A stretch of DNA of 64,000 nt from VRUE01 sp963708115 (GCA_963708115.1 CAVPRX010000002.1:620001-684000), one strand, 5' to 3'. Positions 15,519-24,828 are shown, counted from the first letter of the stretch. Numbers and translations are program-made. The notes: generated by a model not told the origin, from the sequence alone.

Positions 15519-17981
15519 ATGCTGCGTGCCACTGCCATCACGCTGGGGGCGCTGCTCGCGCTTGCCCTGGCCCCTGCGGCCGCGCCGGCGGCCGGGCTGA
15601 GCGACCAGGTCAGCGTCTTCGCCGGCACCGAGCCGGGCGGCGATGCTTTTGGCGGTGGCCACAACTTCCCCGGCGCCACGGTCCCCTTCGGGATGGTCCA
15701 GTGGGGCCCTGACACCGTTCCCGCGGACCTCCATTCCGGTGGCTACGACTACCGCGACCGCCACATCCGCGGCTTCAGTCTCACCCACCTCAGCGGCGCC
15801 GGTTGCGCCCTTTACGGAGACTTCCCCTTTCTGCCGACGACCGAGCCGATTCGTGCCTCGCCGGCGGCTGCGGGAGGTGGCCTGACCGGGCGCTTCCAGC
15901 CCGGCTTCTCCCACGCCCAGGAGCACGCCCGCCCCGGCTTCTACTCCGTCCGCCTCAATCCGGTCGGCGGCGGCGCGATCGACACGGCGCTGACCGCCAC
16001 CACCCGCACCGGGATGGCCCAGCTCTCATTTCCCCGCTCGCCTCACGCGAGCGTCCTGATCGACGCCGGGGGTAGCGCCAAAGCAGACGACCTGGCCGAA
16101 GTGCGGGTCGATCCCACCCGCCGCGAAATCTCCGGCTCTGCCTCGAGCGGCTATTTCTGCGCCCAGCGACCTCGCTACCGGGTCTACTTTGCCGCGGCCT
16201 TCAACCGACCTTTCGACGCCTATGGCACCTGGACCCGCCAGAAGCTGGCCCCTGGGTCCACCGCTGCCGTCGACCAGAGGCAACCCTCGACCGTTGCGGC
16301 CAATACGGCCCAGGCAGGCGCATACGCCAGCTTCGACACCCGCCATAACCGCACCGTCGCCGTCCGGGTTGGGGTCTCCTTCGTCAGTGTCGCCGGTGCG
16401 CGTGCCAACCTCGCCGCCGAGAGCCGGAGCGCCTCGTTTGGCGCTGTCAAGGCCAAGGCCGAGGACGAATGGGACCACGCTCTGTCTTCGATTGAGATCG
16501 GCGGTGGCGGGGCGAGCGACGTCGAGACTTTCTATACGGCGCTCTACCACGCGCTTCTCGCTCCCCGCACGTTCAGTGACGCCGATGGTCGCTACATCGG
16601 CATGGACGGCGCCGTGCACCGTGCCGAAGGGCGCATCCAGTACGCGGATTTCTCGGGCTGGGACATCTATCGCACGCAGATCCCACTGTTGGCGATGCTG
16701 ATGCCGCGCCGCACGAGTGACGTTGTCGCCTCGATGCTGGCCGACGCCAGGGAGAGCGGCTGTCTGCCGCGCTGGTCCTACGCCAACGGGCAGAGCATGA
16801 CGATGGTCGGCGATCCGGCAGACCCGATCGTCGCCTCGGCCGCCGCCTTCGGCGCACGGCACTTCGATGCCGGTGTTGCGCTGGAAGCGATGTTGAAGGG
16901 CGCCGACGAAGGCTGCCGCAGCGCCGACGGCAGCTACGTCCAGCGCCAGGGCCTCGATCGGTACAAAGCGCTGGGCTACGTGCCCTTCGACCTCGACACG
17001 AGGCGGCGCAACGCGAACTCGCTGTTCGGCGATCCGGAAGCCGTCTGGGCCTCGGCAGCCACCACCCTCGAGTACGCGATCGACGACTTCTCGATTGCCC
17101 AGTTTGCCGCGCGCTCGCTCGGCGACCGGGCCACGTATCGCTCCTTCATGTTGCGTTCAGGAAATTGGCGCAATCTCCTCAACCCACTCAGCGGCCAGAT
17201 CGAGCCCCGCTTCGAAGATGGGACGTTCGCCCCGCACTACGACAACCTCCACGGCGCCGGCTTCGCCGAGGGCGACTCCGTCCAGTACACCTGGTTGGTC
17301 CCGCAGGATCCCGCCGGCCTCTTCGCCGCGATCGGCGGCCGCTCCGCTGCCGCGACCAGGCTCGACCGTTTCCTGCGGACCCTGAACGGCGGTCCCGGCG
17401 CCACGCACGCCGATCATGCGCTGCTCGGCAACGAGCCCAACCTGAACGTCCCCTGGCTGTATGACTGGGCGGGGGAGCCCTACAAGACCCAGGCCGTCGT
17501 GCGGCGGGCGCTGCGGCTCTACAGCACGGCCCCGGATGGCTACCCCGGCAACGACGACCTCGGCACCCTTTCGTCTTGGTACGTGCTCGGCGCGCTCGGC
17601 CTCTACCCGGAGGTCCCCGGCACCGACGTGCTGGCAATCGGAAGTCCGCTCTTCGGGCGGGCGACGGTGCGCCTGGCCGGCGGCCGCAAGCTGCGCATCC
17701 TCGCGTCTGCGTCGCAGCGCTTGGGCGGCCACGGGAGTCCGCACGGAAAGCCCCACCTCGTCCCCCTGGCTCTGTCTCGCGCCCCATACATTCAGTCGAT
17801 GCGCTTCAACGCTCATTCCTACGAGCGGCCTTGGACGACGTTCTGTGCGCTGGCGCGGGGCGCGACGCTCACCTACCGCCTCGGCGCCCGCCCGGTCCGT
17901 ACCTGGGGTGCCTCCGCTGCCGCGCTGCCGCCTTCCTTTGGCACCGGGCGGCCGATGCCACCGAACCGCTGCACCCCTTGA
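15519..17981 (+). CDS. secreted GH92-like alpha-mannosidase
   Basis: An 820-aa glycosidase. A signal peptide (about residues 1-25, rich in Ala and Leu, ending APAAG) is followed by the typical GH92 opening GHNFPGATVPFGMVQWGPDT. Other family landmarks are SLTHLSGAGCALYGDFPF, DFSGWDIYRTQIPLL and LSSWYVLGALGLYPEVPGTD. GH92 enzymes are Ca2+-dependent inverting exo-alpha-mannosidases that trim mannose-containing glycans. The length is within the family's usual range. It overlaps the glycosyltransferase gene by 4 nt (TTGA), so it is probably in an operon for making and remodelling envelope mannosyl glycans. Confidence 0.9.
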   Translation: MLRATAITLGALLALALAPAAAPAAGLSDQVSVFAGTEPGGDAFGGGHNFPGATVPFGMVQWGPDTVPADLHSGGYDYRDRHIRGFSLTHLSGAGCALYGDFPFLPTTEPIRASPAAAGGGLTGRFQPGFSHAQEHARPGFYSVRLNPVGGGAIDTALTATTRTGMAQLSFPRSPHASVLIDAGGSAKADDLAEVRVDPTRREISGSASSGYFCAQRPRYRVYFAAAFNRPFDAYGTWTRQKLAPGSTAAVDQRQPSTVAANTAQAGAYASFDTRHNRTVAVRVGVSFVSVAGARANLAAESRSASFGAVKAKAEDEWDHALSSIEIGGGGASDVETFYTALYHALLAPRTFSDADGRYIGMDGAVHRAEGRIQYADFSGWDIYRTQIPLLAMLMPRRTSDVVASMLADARESGCLPRWSYANGQSMTMVGDPADPIVASAAAFGARHFDAGVALEAMLKGADEGCRSADGSYVQRQGLDRYKALGYVPFDLDTRRRNANSLFGDPEAVWASAATTLEYAIDDFSIAQFAARSLGDRATYRSFMLRSGNWRNLLNPLSGQIEPRFEDGTFAPHYDNLHGAGFAEGDSVQYTWLVPQDPAGLFAAIGGRSAAATRLDRFLRTLNGGPGATHADHALLGNEPNLNVPWLYDWAGEPYKTQAVVRRALRLYSTAPDGYPGNDDLGTLSSWYVLGALGLYPEVPGTDVLAIGSPLFGRATVRLAGGRKLRILASASQRLGGHGSPHGKPHLVPLALSRAPYIQSMRFNAHSYERPWTTFCALARGATLTYRLGARPVRTWGASAAALPPSFGTGRPMPPNRCTP

Positions 17982-19462
17982 CGAGCGACCGAGCCCACTC
18001 GACCGTCCTCTGGGCGCTTGCCGGCCTGACCGGGCTGGGCATCGCTGTCCGCTTCGCCAGCCTCGGCGTGCAGAGCTATCACCACGACGAGGTGATCACC
18101 GCCGCGCGCGTCATCCCGGGCGAATTCGAGCACATGCTGGGCCAGGTCAAGGGAAGCGAGTCCAACCCACCTCTGTACTACGTGCTCGCCTGGGCCTGGG
18201 CAAAGGTTTTCGGCACGGGGGAGATCGGGCTGCGCTCGTTGTCGGCGCTCTTCGGCGCGGCCACGATCCCGGTCGCCTATCTGGTCGGCCGCGAGCTGGC
18301 GAGCAACCGGGCGGGGCTGATCGCAGCCGCGCTCGTCGCCGTCAACCCGATGCTGATCTGGTACTCGCAGGAGGCCCGCTCTTACGCGGTGCTGGTCTTC
18401 TTCGGAGCGCTGGCGCTGCTGTTCTTCGTCCGGGCCCTGCACAGCTGGATGGGGCGTGACCTGGCGCTCTGGGCGCTGGCGTCGGCACTCGCGCTGTGCA
18501 GCCACTACTTCGCCGTCTTCGCGGTGGCGATCGAGGCGGTGTGGCTGCTGGTTGCGATGAGACCGATGTGGCGGTTGGTCCTGCCCGCTGTGGGCGCAGT
18601 CGTCGCCGTCGGTCTGGGCCTGCTGCCGTTGATCTCGGCCCAGGTCAACCCGACCCATATCGGCTGGATCGATCACAGCGCGCTGTCCCTGCGCCTCTTC
18701 GAGACCGGGGTCAGCTTCCTCGCTGGGGAGACCGGTCACGTGATCGCCGAGCCTCCTCGCGAGCGCTACGCGCTGATCCCGGTGGTGTTGGTCGGCGTGG
18801 CGCTGCTGCTCGTCGCCTTGCGTGGCTCGCCTCGCGAGAAGCGGGGGGCACTGCTCGGTCTGGTTGTGGGGTTAGGCGTCGTGCTGCTCGCCTCTGTCGT
18901 GGCGCTCGCCGGCAAGGACTACCTGGTCGAGCGCAACCTGTTGCCGGCGTTGGTTCCCCTTGCGACCGTCGTGGCGATTGGCTTTGCCGCCGTCGGGGCT
19001 CGTCGCGTGGGTCTGGTCTGCGCCGTCGTCCTCTGCGCCTACTGGCTCGCCTACGACGTCTACGTGACCCACACCCCTAATCTGCAACGCCCGGACTTCC
19101 GCGACCTCGCCGAGCAACTGGGGCCCCCGCGGCGCCCGCGGGCGATCGTCACCTGGAAACTCGCTGCCGACCCGATACGGTTCTATCTCGACGGCCCCTC
19201 CCGCCGTGCATACCGTGGTGTGCTCCCGGTGCGGGAGATCGACGTGGTCAGCAAGCCGGTCGTGGCGAGAAAGCCAGTGGGGTTGCCACCGGACTTCCGT
19301 CCGGTCGAACGTCGTAGGCTGGAGCGCCTTACGCTCATCCGTTACGTGTCCTCTCGAATCCAACAAGTTCCCTTCCATGTGCTGCGCGACGCGCGGACCG
19401 GTTTCGGCCGCAATGCGGTCGTCTCCGACGTGCCGGATGGAGCCGCGTGGAGCGGTCGATGA
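17978..19462 (+). CDS. polytopic glycosyltransferase (GT39/PMT-like)
   Basis: A 494-aa protein with about ten hydrophobic segments. The first extracytoplasmic loop contains YHHDEV, an acidic pair in the place used for catalysis by lipid-sugar-dependent glycosyltransferases. NPPLYYVLAWAWAK then follows, a hallmark of the PMT/ArnT-like superfamily. The C-terminal third is soluble and extracytoplasmic. It would transfer a sugar from polyprenyl phosphate to a protein or glycan. The TTG start overlaps the glycosidase stop (TTGA) and the stop overlaps the GtrA gene (ATGA), so the three genes form a tight operon. Confidence 0.82.
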   Translation: MTSDRAHSTVLWALAGLTGLGIAVRFASLGVQSYHHDEVITAARVIPGEFEHMLGQVKGSESNPPLYYVLAWAWAKVFGTGEIGLRSLSALFGAATIPVAYLVGRELASNRAGLIAAALVAVNPMLIWYSQEARSYAVLVFFGALALLFFVRALHSWMGRDLALWALASALALCSHYFAVFAVAIEAVWLLVAMRPMWRLVLPAVGAVVAVGLGLLPLISAQVNPTHIGWIDHSALSLRLFETGVSFLAGETGHVIAEPPRERYALIPVVLVGVALLLVALRGSPREKRGALLGLVVGLGVVLLASVVALAGKDYLVERNLLPALVPLATVVAIGFAAVGARRVGLVCAVVLCAYWLAYDVYVTHTPNLQRPDFRDLAEQLGPPRRPRAIVTWKLAADPIRFYLDGPSRRAYRGVLPVREIDVVSKPVVARKPVGLPPDFRPVERRRLERLTLIRYVSSRIQQVPFHVLRDARTGFGRNAVVSDVPDGAAWSGR

Positions 19463-19887
19463 GCGGTACGTACGAATTCGCCTACCGCATCCGCGCCGCC
19501 GCCCGGCGCCCGGCAAGCTGGTTGCAGCTGCTCAAATTCGGCATCGTCGGCGGCTCCGGCTATTTGATCAACCTGGCGGTCTTCGCTCTGCTCGCCGGCG
19601 CCCTCGGCCTGCACCATCTGCTTGCCGCGATCGGCGCCTTCTGCGTTGCCCTCGCCAATAACTTCCTCTGGAACCGACACTGGACCTTCGACGCGGGTCA
19701 CGGCCACCCGGGTTTCCAGGCGGCGCGCTTCTTCGCCGTCAGCGTCGCGGCGCTGCTGATCAACCTGGTGGTGCTTGAAATCCTGGTCTCGAGCGGGTCG
19801 ATGGGCGATCTTGCCGCGCAGGCGATCGCGGTTGCGGTTGCGATGCCCTTTAATTTCTTGGGCAACAAGCTCTGGACCTTCGCCTGA
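19459..19887 (+). CDS. GtrA-family membrane protein
   Basis: A 142-aa protein with four transmembrane helices. It has the GtrA pattern LLKFGIVGGSGYLINLAVF and, in the repeat half, NNFLWNRHWTF and FNFLGNKLWTF. GtrA-like proteins are thought to help polyprenyl-phosphate sugars cross the membrane for external glycosyltransferases, which fits the GT39-like gene just upstream. The ATG overlapping the preceding stop is chosen over a GTG four codons earlier. Confidence 0.88.
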   Translation: MSGTYEFAYRIRAAARRPASWLQLLKFGIVGGSGYLINLAVFALLAGALGLHHLLAAIGAFCVALANNFLWNRHWTFDAGHGHPGFQAARFFAVSVAALLINLVVLEILVSSGSMGDLAAQAIAVAVAMPFNFLGNKLWTFA

Positions 19888-20011
19888 CACGTCCCTAGAC
19901 CGGCGCATCTCGGGGTCTTCGGTCGGGCTCCTCGGGTCACGCACTTATGTGCGCTCCCCTCGTCGCCCTCCCTGTATCCCCCGAGCTGCTTGGTCTATGA
20001 ACGTGTCAGAT
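19886..20011. repeat. imperfect palindrome of about 125 bp
   Basis: CTGACACGTCCCTAGACC near the left end pairs with GGTCTATGAACGTGTCAG near the right end (16 of 18). A central hairpin CGCAC-TTAT-GTGCG sits between them, with partial pairing in the flanks. It fills the gap between convergent genes and may act as a two-way terminator or be a small repeat element. Confidence 0.5.
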
Positions 20012-20030
20012 AGCGGAGGGAGGGACCCAA

Positions 20031-20390
20031 CTACCAGTTCCCTTCAAGCCAACCCAGCAGCTCCGGGACTAGGCGCTCCAGGTCGGGAATGGGCGAGGCA
20101 AGCTCGGCGTTGGCCAGTTGGATTGCGGCGCCCAGTCCGAATGTCGTTCGGTCGGGGTCTTCGCCGAGCCATGCCTCGATCTGGCCCAGACGAAGGTGGT
20201 CTGCTCGGAGCTCGCGCAGGGCAGACCGGGCGGCGGTGGGATCGGTCTCGGCCAGCTCGATCAACACCTCCAGCCCGGCTCTGACCCGGTCTTGGGGCGG
20301 CGCCTCCTCAGTGGCGGCGATCACCCTCTTAACGGTCTCTTCGTCGAACTGCCCTTTTTCCAGCAGGGCCGTTCTCGTACCCTCTCTCAT
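20031..20390 (-). CDS. hypothetical helical protein
   Basis: A 119-aa acidic, alpha-helical protein with no signal peptide or membrane segment. I do not recognise it. The spacing of Leu and Ala suggests a small helical-repeat or bundle fold (VLIELAETDPTAARSAL, then LGAAIQLANAEL). The start is decided by a GAGGAGG ribosome site 7 nt upstream on the minus strand. A longer reading of 26 codons has no such site. It stands alone, convergent with gtrA and divergent from the synthetase-like gene. Confidence 0.6.
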   Translation of the reverse strand: MREGTRTALLEKGQFDEETVKRVIAATEEAPPQDRVRAGLEVLIELAETDPTAARSALRELRADHLRLGQIEAWLGEDPDRTTFGLGAAIQLANAELASPIPDLERLVPELLGWLEGNW

Positions 20391-20537
20391 GTTGGGACCT
20401 CCTCTTAAGGTCTCGGCCAGGCCCCGGGGTGTCGCAAGCACCGCCGGGGTCGCCTGTTTCTCTTCCAAGTCAAGCTAGGCCCGCGCCCGGACGGCGAAGC
20501 CCCTAAATACCCCCAAACAACAACTTTTCCCACTTAT

Positions 20538-20566
20538 TTGACACTTCCGTCACGCTTTCGTATGTC
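20538..20566 (+). promoter_or_regulatory. sigma70-type promoter of the LeuRS-like gene
   Basis: A perfect -35 TTGACA (20538-20543) is separated by 17 nt from TATGTC (20561-20566). The surrounding 100 bp are unusually AT-rich for this genome. A leader of about 75-80 nt would follow. I looked in the leader for a T-box and saw no convincing specifier or antiterminator. Confidence 0.6.
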
Positions 20567-20650
20567 ACTCGAATACTTCAAGGTACTTGATCATTTCTTT
20601 TCCAGCATAGGACCCCTTGGGCCCGGGGTCAACGTCCGTGGCAGACTGCG

Positions 20651-22858
20651 ATGACGATGAGCCGCGAAAAGCCGATCTACGATGCCGGCGAGACCGAGAC
20701 CGCCCGTCAGGCCGAGTGGGCCGAGCGAGGCGTCTTTGCGACCCCCATTCCGGCCGCTGGGCAGGACGCCGTCTACATCAAGCCGTCGAGCCCGTTCACG
20801 TCGGGCAACCTGCACATGGGCCACGTTCGGGACTACTCGATCGGGGACGCCTACGCACGCTTTCGCCGCGCCCGTGGCGACGCGGTGCTCTTCGGTTTCG
20901 GCTTCGATGCCTTTGGCCTGCCGGCCGAGATGGCGGCGATCGAGCGTGGTACCCGCCCGGCGGAGTGGGTCGAGCGCTGCGGCGAGCGGATGCTGGGGCA
21001 GATGAAGCGACTTGGCTTCTCCTTCGACTACGACCGCGCCTTCTACAGCTCCGATGAGGCCCAGTACCGCTGGTCCCAGTGGCTCTTCCTGACCCTTTTT
21101 GAGGCCGGTCTGATCTACCGCGACAACGCGACCGTCGACTGGTGCGACACCTGTCAGACGACGCTCGCCGCGCTGCAGGTCGAGGACGGGCGCTGCTGGC
21201 GTTGCCACAACAAGGTGCGGCTGATCCGCCGTCCCACCTGGTTCCTGCGCCTGTCTCCCTATCTGGAGGAGAACGATCGCAACCTCGAGCGGCTCGCCGA
21301 CTGGGACGAGCTCTCGCTGAAAACCCAGCGCTACATCCTCGGCCGCAGCGATGGGGTCGAGTTGGATCTTGGTGACCCGGATGGCGATGGCCTGGAGGTC
21401 TTCACGCCGCACAAGGGTGCAGTCGAGGAGGCGCGCTTCGTGCTGCTCTCGCCGCGCCATCCGGCGCTGGAGCGCTGGGCCGCCGACTCCGCCGTCGCCG
21501 AGAAGCTCGACGAGCTGCGCTCGGGCGGTTGGGAGCGCAGCGCCCGCGACGCTTCCGCCGTTCCCGTGATCGACACCGGCGCATCGGTCGAGGTCGCCGG
21601 CGGCGGCAGCCTGCCGCTCTTCGTCTCGCCGATCGTCGACGCCCGCTACGGACCCACCGCGGCACTCGGCATTCCCAGCGTCGACGAGGCCGACGAGGCG
21701 ATCGCGGCGCGGATGCCTCGCGCGGCCGACGAGCCGTTCGGTGGCGGTTCGGCAATCGGCCTGGAGTTGCGCGAGGCGACCCGCTACCGCGCTTATGACT
21801 TCTCGATCTCACGCCAGCGCTACTGGGGCACGCCGATTCCCGTGCTGCACTGCGAGCAGTGCGGCGTGGTCCCGGTGCCGATCGAGGACCTGCCGGTGGT
21901 GCTGCCGCGCGACGTCGAGCCGACCGGCGAAGGGAATCCGCTCGCCGAGCGCCCCGACTTCCTGGAGGCCACCTGTCCGACCTGTGGCGGGGCGGCGCAG
22001 CGCGAGACCGACACGCTCGACTGCCATTTCGACGCCCTCTGGCTCTGGGTGCCGGCGGCGGTGCCCCCGCAGGATCGCGACGAGCAGATGTTCACCCACC
22101 CGGACCTGCAGCACTGGCTTCCCTCCGAGCGACTCGTCGCCGGCAACGACAGCGGCGGTTTCGTCTTCGATCAACGGGTCGTGACCAAGGCGCTGCGCGA
22201 CATCGGCCCCTTCTCCTTTCTCGAGGACGGTGAGCCCTTCGCCGGCTGCCTCTTCCACGAGATGGTGATCGCCGACGGCCGCAAGATGAGCAAGCACCTC
22301 GGCAACGTCGTCGATCCCGACGAGCTGGTTGCCGAGCACGGCGCCGACACGGTGCGCCTGGCCGTCCTCTATGCCGCCGGCCCGGCCAAGGCGCTCAACT
22401 GGACCGACGGCGCGATGCGTTTCGCCTCGCGCTTCCTGCGCGGCCTCTGGGACTACACGCAGGAGAGCATCGCCGCGGCAGCCGAGGCGCCTGAGGACGC
22501 CGAGGCGGCGGCCGATACCGCGTTCATCCGCGAGCGACTGGGGAAATGGTGCGACAACGGCGTCGAGCGGATCACCGCCGACCTCGAGGAGCTGCAGATG
22601 CACAAGGCGGTGCGCAACGTGACGCGGCTGCTGGAGCGGATCAAGGACTACGAGAAGCGGATCGTCAAGCGTCGCGGCCAGCTGGGTCGCGAGGACTACG
22701 CGGCCCTGCTCGAGGCATTGGCCCTGCTGGCGAGGACCCTCTCACCATTCGCGCCGCACATCGCCGAGGAGCTGCTGCTTGCTCTCGGGCGGGACGCCTC
22801 TGTAGGATTTCCGGCAGGAGGAGAGGCCGTTTCCGCCTCTATGGCCAGTAATAATTGA
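20651..22858 (+). CDS. leucyl-tRNA-synthetase-like class I enzyme, divergent and short
   Basis: A 735-aa class I synthetase with HMGH at residues 55-58, FDAFGLPAEMAAIERG, and a KMSKS loop reading KMSKH at 545-549. It resembles LeuRS most closely. Differences are a length about 100 residues short, because the C-terminal extension is missing, and an altered CP1 editing domain. The threonine-rich TTRPDT segment reads TPHKGA here, and the usual GVPAHDERD reads GIPSVDEAD. Four Cys (about residues 165-190: CDTC and CWRC) may bind zinc. It could be a duplicate LeuRS or an amino-acid-activating enzyme with another role. No Shine-Dalgarno is evident. Confidence 0.75.
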   Translation: MTMSREKPIYDAGETETARQAEWAERGVFATPIPAAGQDAVYIKPSSPFTSGNLHMGHVRDYSIGDAYARFRRARGDAVLFGFGFDAFGLPAEMAAIERGTRPAEWVERCGERMLGQMKRLGFSFDYDRAFYSSDEAQYRWSQWLFLTLFEAGLIYRDNATVDWCDTCQTTLAALQVEDGRCWRCHNKVRLIRRPTWFLRLSPYLEENDRNLERLADWDELSLKTQRYILGRSDGVELDLGDPDGDGLEVFTPHKGAVEEARFVLLSPRHPALERWAADSAVAEKLDELRSGGWERSARDASAVPVIDTGASVEVAGGGSLPLFVSPIVDARYGPTAALGIPSVDEADEAIAARMPRAADEPFGGGSAIGLELREATRYRAYDFSISRQRYWGTPIPVLHCEQCGVVPVPIEDLPVVLPRDVEPTGEGNPLAERPDFLEATCPTCGGAAQRETDTLDCHFDALWLWVPAAVPPQDRDEQMFTHPDLQHWLPSERLVAGNDSGGFVFDQRVVTKALRDIGPFSFLEDGEPFAGCLFHEMVIADGRKMSKHLGNVVDPDELVAEHGADTVRLAVLYAAGPAKALNWTDGAMRFASRFLRGLWDYTQESIAAAAEAPEDAEAAADTAFIRERLGKWCDNGVERITADLEELQMHKAVRNVTRLLERIKDYEKRIVKRRGQLGREDYAALLEALALLARTLSPFAPHIAEELLLALGRDASVGFPAGGEAVSASMASNN

Positions 22859-22978
22859 TCGAAATGCCCGTACCTGCTATACAAAACCGCTCATGATCAG
22901 GCGCCAGCATGGAAAGCGCAGGCGGAGATTTGCGAAGGCGGGCGGCCTGCCGTCGCTAGCCGGGGGCGTTGAGGGGCG

Positions 22979-24271
22979 ATGAGCCTCTCGGCCGACCAGC
23001 GCACCCGCTCCTGCGCGACGGAGCTGGTCTGCCACGACTGTGAGCTTCGGCTCCCTCTGCTCGATACAACTTTCAGGTGTCTCGGCTGCGGCCAGACCCT
23101 CGACATCGATTACGACTACGAGCTCGCCACCAGCCGCGTCGCCGAGCTGCCGATCGCCGAGCGCGAGCTCAACATCTGGCGCTTCGAGGAGCTGCTGCCG
23201 ATCGTCGACGCGAGGGCCAAGGACCGGGTCGGTCGCTACAGCGGCCGCACGCCGTTGATCCACGCCGACCGCCTCGGCGCCGAGCTCGGCCTGCGCAAGC
23301 TCTACATCAAGGACGACAGCACGCAGCGGCCCAGCCTCTCCTACAAGGACCGCGTCGTCTCGATGGCGGTCGCCCGCCTGCTCGAGCTTGGCGGCAAGGA
23401 GCTCGGCTGCGTCTCGACCGGCAACGTCGGCACTGCCGTCGCCTCGCTGGCGGCCAAGGCCGGTGTCGCCGCCTACGTCTTCTACCCGAGCAACATGGAG
23501 CGCGGCAAGGCGCGCGCCTGCCGGGCCCTGGGCGCGGCGGTTATCCAACTCGACGGCAACTACGACGAAGCCAACCGCGCCTGCCGTGAGCTCGCCCTTG
23601 CCACCGGCATCCAGTTCACCAACATCACGCTGCGCCCGTTCTACGCCGAGGGAGCGAAGACGATGGCCTTCGAGGTGGTCGAGCAGCTCGACTGGGTCTC
23701 ACCCGACCACTTCGTGATCCCAGCCGCCGGCGGCACCCTCTCCTCGCGTGTCCACAAGGGGCTGGGGGAGATGGAGAAGGTCGGCATGGCGGAGACGGCG
23801 GCGACCAAGATCCACATTGCCCAGGCCGAGGGATGCAACCCGATCGCGGCCGCGATCCTCAATGGCGGCGGCGAGATCGAGCCGCAGCGACCCAACACGG
23901 CGGCTCACTCGATCGCAATCGGCGCTCCCGGCGACGGCCCCCTCGTCGTCGACGCGGTGCTGTCGAGAGGCGGATCCGCCGCAGCCGCCTCTGACCCCGA
24001 GATCTTCGAGGCGCTCGACCTGCTCGGCGCCACCGAGGGCATCCTCACCGAGCCCGCCGGCGGCACCACGATCGCCGCGACGATAAAGCTGGCGAACGAG
24101 GGCAAGCTCGGCCCCGACGACACCGTGGTCGCCGTGATCAGCGGCAACGGCTACAAGACCCTCGAGGAGCACCCCGACAAGCCCTGGCCCTCGATGGTCG
24201 CCCCCGAGGTCGAGGCGATGGAGGAGACCCTCGCCCAGTTCCGCCAGGCCGGCGCTACGTTGCCGCGCTAG
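22979..24271 (+). CDS. threonine-synthase-like PLP enzyme
   Basis: A 430-aa fold-type II PLP enzyme. A zinc-ribbon-like N terminus (CHDC and CLGC, residues 19-40) precedes the catalytic domain. The PLP Lys is in SLSYKDRVV near residue 122, the phosphate-binding loop is STGNVGTAVA, and PAAGGTLSSR is further on. It matches threonine synthases, which convert O-phosphohomoserine to threonine, but related lyases share the fold. It follows the LeuRS-like gene by 120 nt on the same strand. That gap holds TATACA at 22878-22883 preceded by TGC, a plausible extended -10, so it may have its own promoter. Confidence 0.78.
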   Translation: MSLSADQRTRSCATELVCHDCELRLPLLDTTFRCLGCGQTLDIDYDYELATSRVAELPIAERELNIWRFEELLPIVDARAKDRVGRYSGRTPLIHADRLGAELGLRKLYIKDDSTQRPSLSYKDRVVSMAVARLLELGGKELGCVSTGNVGTAVASLAAKAGVAAYVFYPSNMERGKARACRALGAAVIQLDGNYDEANRACRELALATGIQFTNITLRPFYAEGAKTMAFEVVEQLDWVSPDHFVIPAAGGTLSSRVHKGLGEMEKVGMAETAATKIHIAQAEGCNPIAAAILNGGGEIEPQRPNTAAHSIAIGAPGDGPLVVDAVLSRGGSAAAASDPEIFEALDLLGATEGILTEPAGGTTIAATIKLANEGKLGPDDTVVAVISGNGYKTLEEHPDKPWPSMVAPEVEAMEETLAQFRQAGATLPR

Positions 24272-24321
24272 CAGGAGTGCGCGATGCCACAGGGGGAGCT
24301 CGAACTCCTACACGGGGATTC

Positions 24322-24352
24322 TTGACGGGTCGCTGCGTAGCGCGGGTACCCT
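24322..24352 (+). promoter_or_regulatory. possible promoter of the DUF2007-like gene
   Basis: TTGACG and TACCCT are 19 nt apart, and the latter ends 7 nt before the ATG at 24360. The arrangement fits a leaderless message, though the spacing is long. Confidence 0.3.
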
Positions 24353-24359
24353 CATGACG

Positions 24360-24785
24360 ATGGCGGAGCTGGTGAGTGACGACGGCAGGCCAGGCGCGGA
24401 CATGGTCCAGGTCGCCTTCGCGACCGATGCTGTGGAGGGAGAGATGATCCAGGGTCTGCTCGACGGTGGCGGCATCGCCTGTCTTCTACGGCCCGCCGGG
24501 ATCAACGGGCCGATGCTCGGCTTTGGTTTGCTGCCGCGCAGCGCACAGCGAGTAATGGTCCGACCCGACCAGGCAGAGGCCGCCCGGCGGCTCCTGTACG
24601 AGAACCTGTTCGCCGGCGAGTGGAGCGCGATGGGCGATGCCGCCGATCCCGAATACCCCCGAGCCTCGAACCGGAGAAAGCCGCGCAACTACGGGCTCAT
24701 CGGCGGCTACGCGCGGGCCTGGGCCTGGTCAATCGGTGCCATGGCGATCTTCTTCGCCATCTTCCTGCTGCTCCGCGGCGCCTGA
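24360..24785 (+). CDS. DUF2007-like protein with C-terminal membrane helix
   Basis: A 141-aa protein. The N-terminal half (VQVAFATDAVEGEMIQGLL, then VMVRPDQAEAARRLL) has the pattern of DUF2007, a small ligand-binding-like domain often called a putative signal transducer. The C terminus has one transmembrane helix (about 118-136). The second of two close ATGs is preferred because a TACCCT box ends 7 nt before it. The other start adds two residues. Its role is unknown. A soluble relative lies at 30989-31282. Confidence 0.7.
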   Translation: MAELVSDDGRPGADMVQVAFATDAVEGEMIQGLLDGGGIACLLRPAGINGPMLGFGLLPRSAQRVMVRPDQAEAARRLLYENLFAGEWSAMGDAADPEYPRASNRRKPRNYGLIGGYARAWAWSIGAMAIFFAIFLLLRGA

Positions 24786-24828
24786 TCGGCATTGCCTTGG
24801 ACGCGGCGTATTTTGCTTGCCGCTGCGA

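Noticed and set aside
20544..20650. T-box-like leader before the LeuRS-like gene
   Set aside because: The leader is only about 80 nt and lacks the T-box core sequence and a clear antiterminator.
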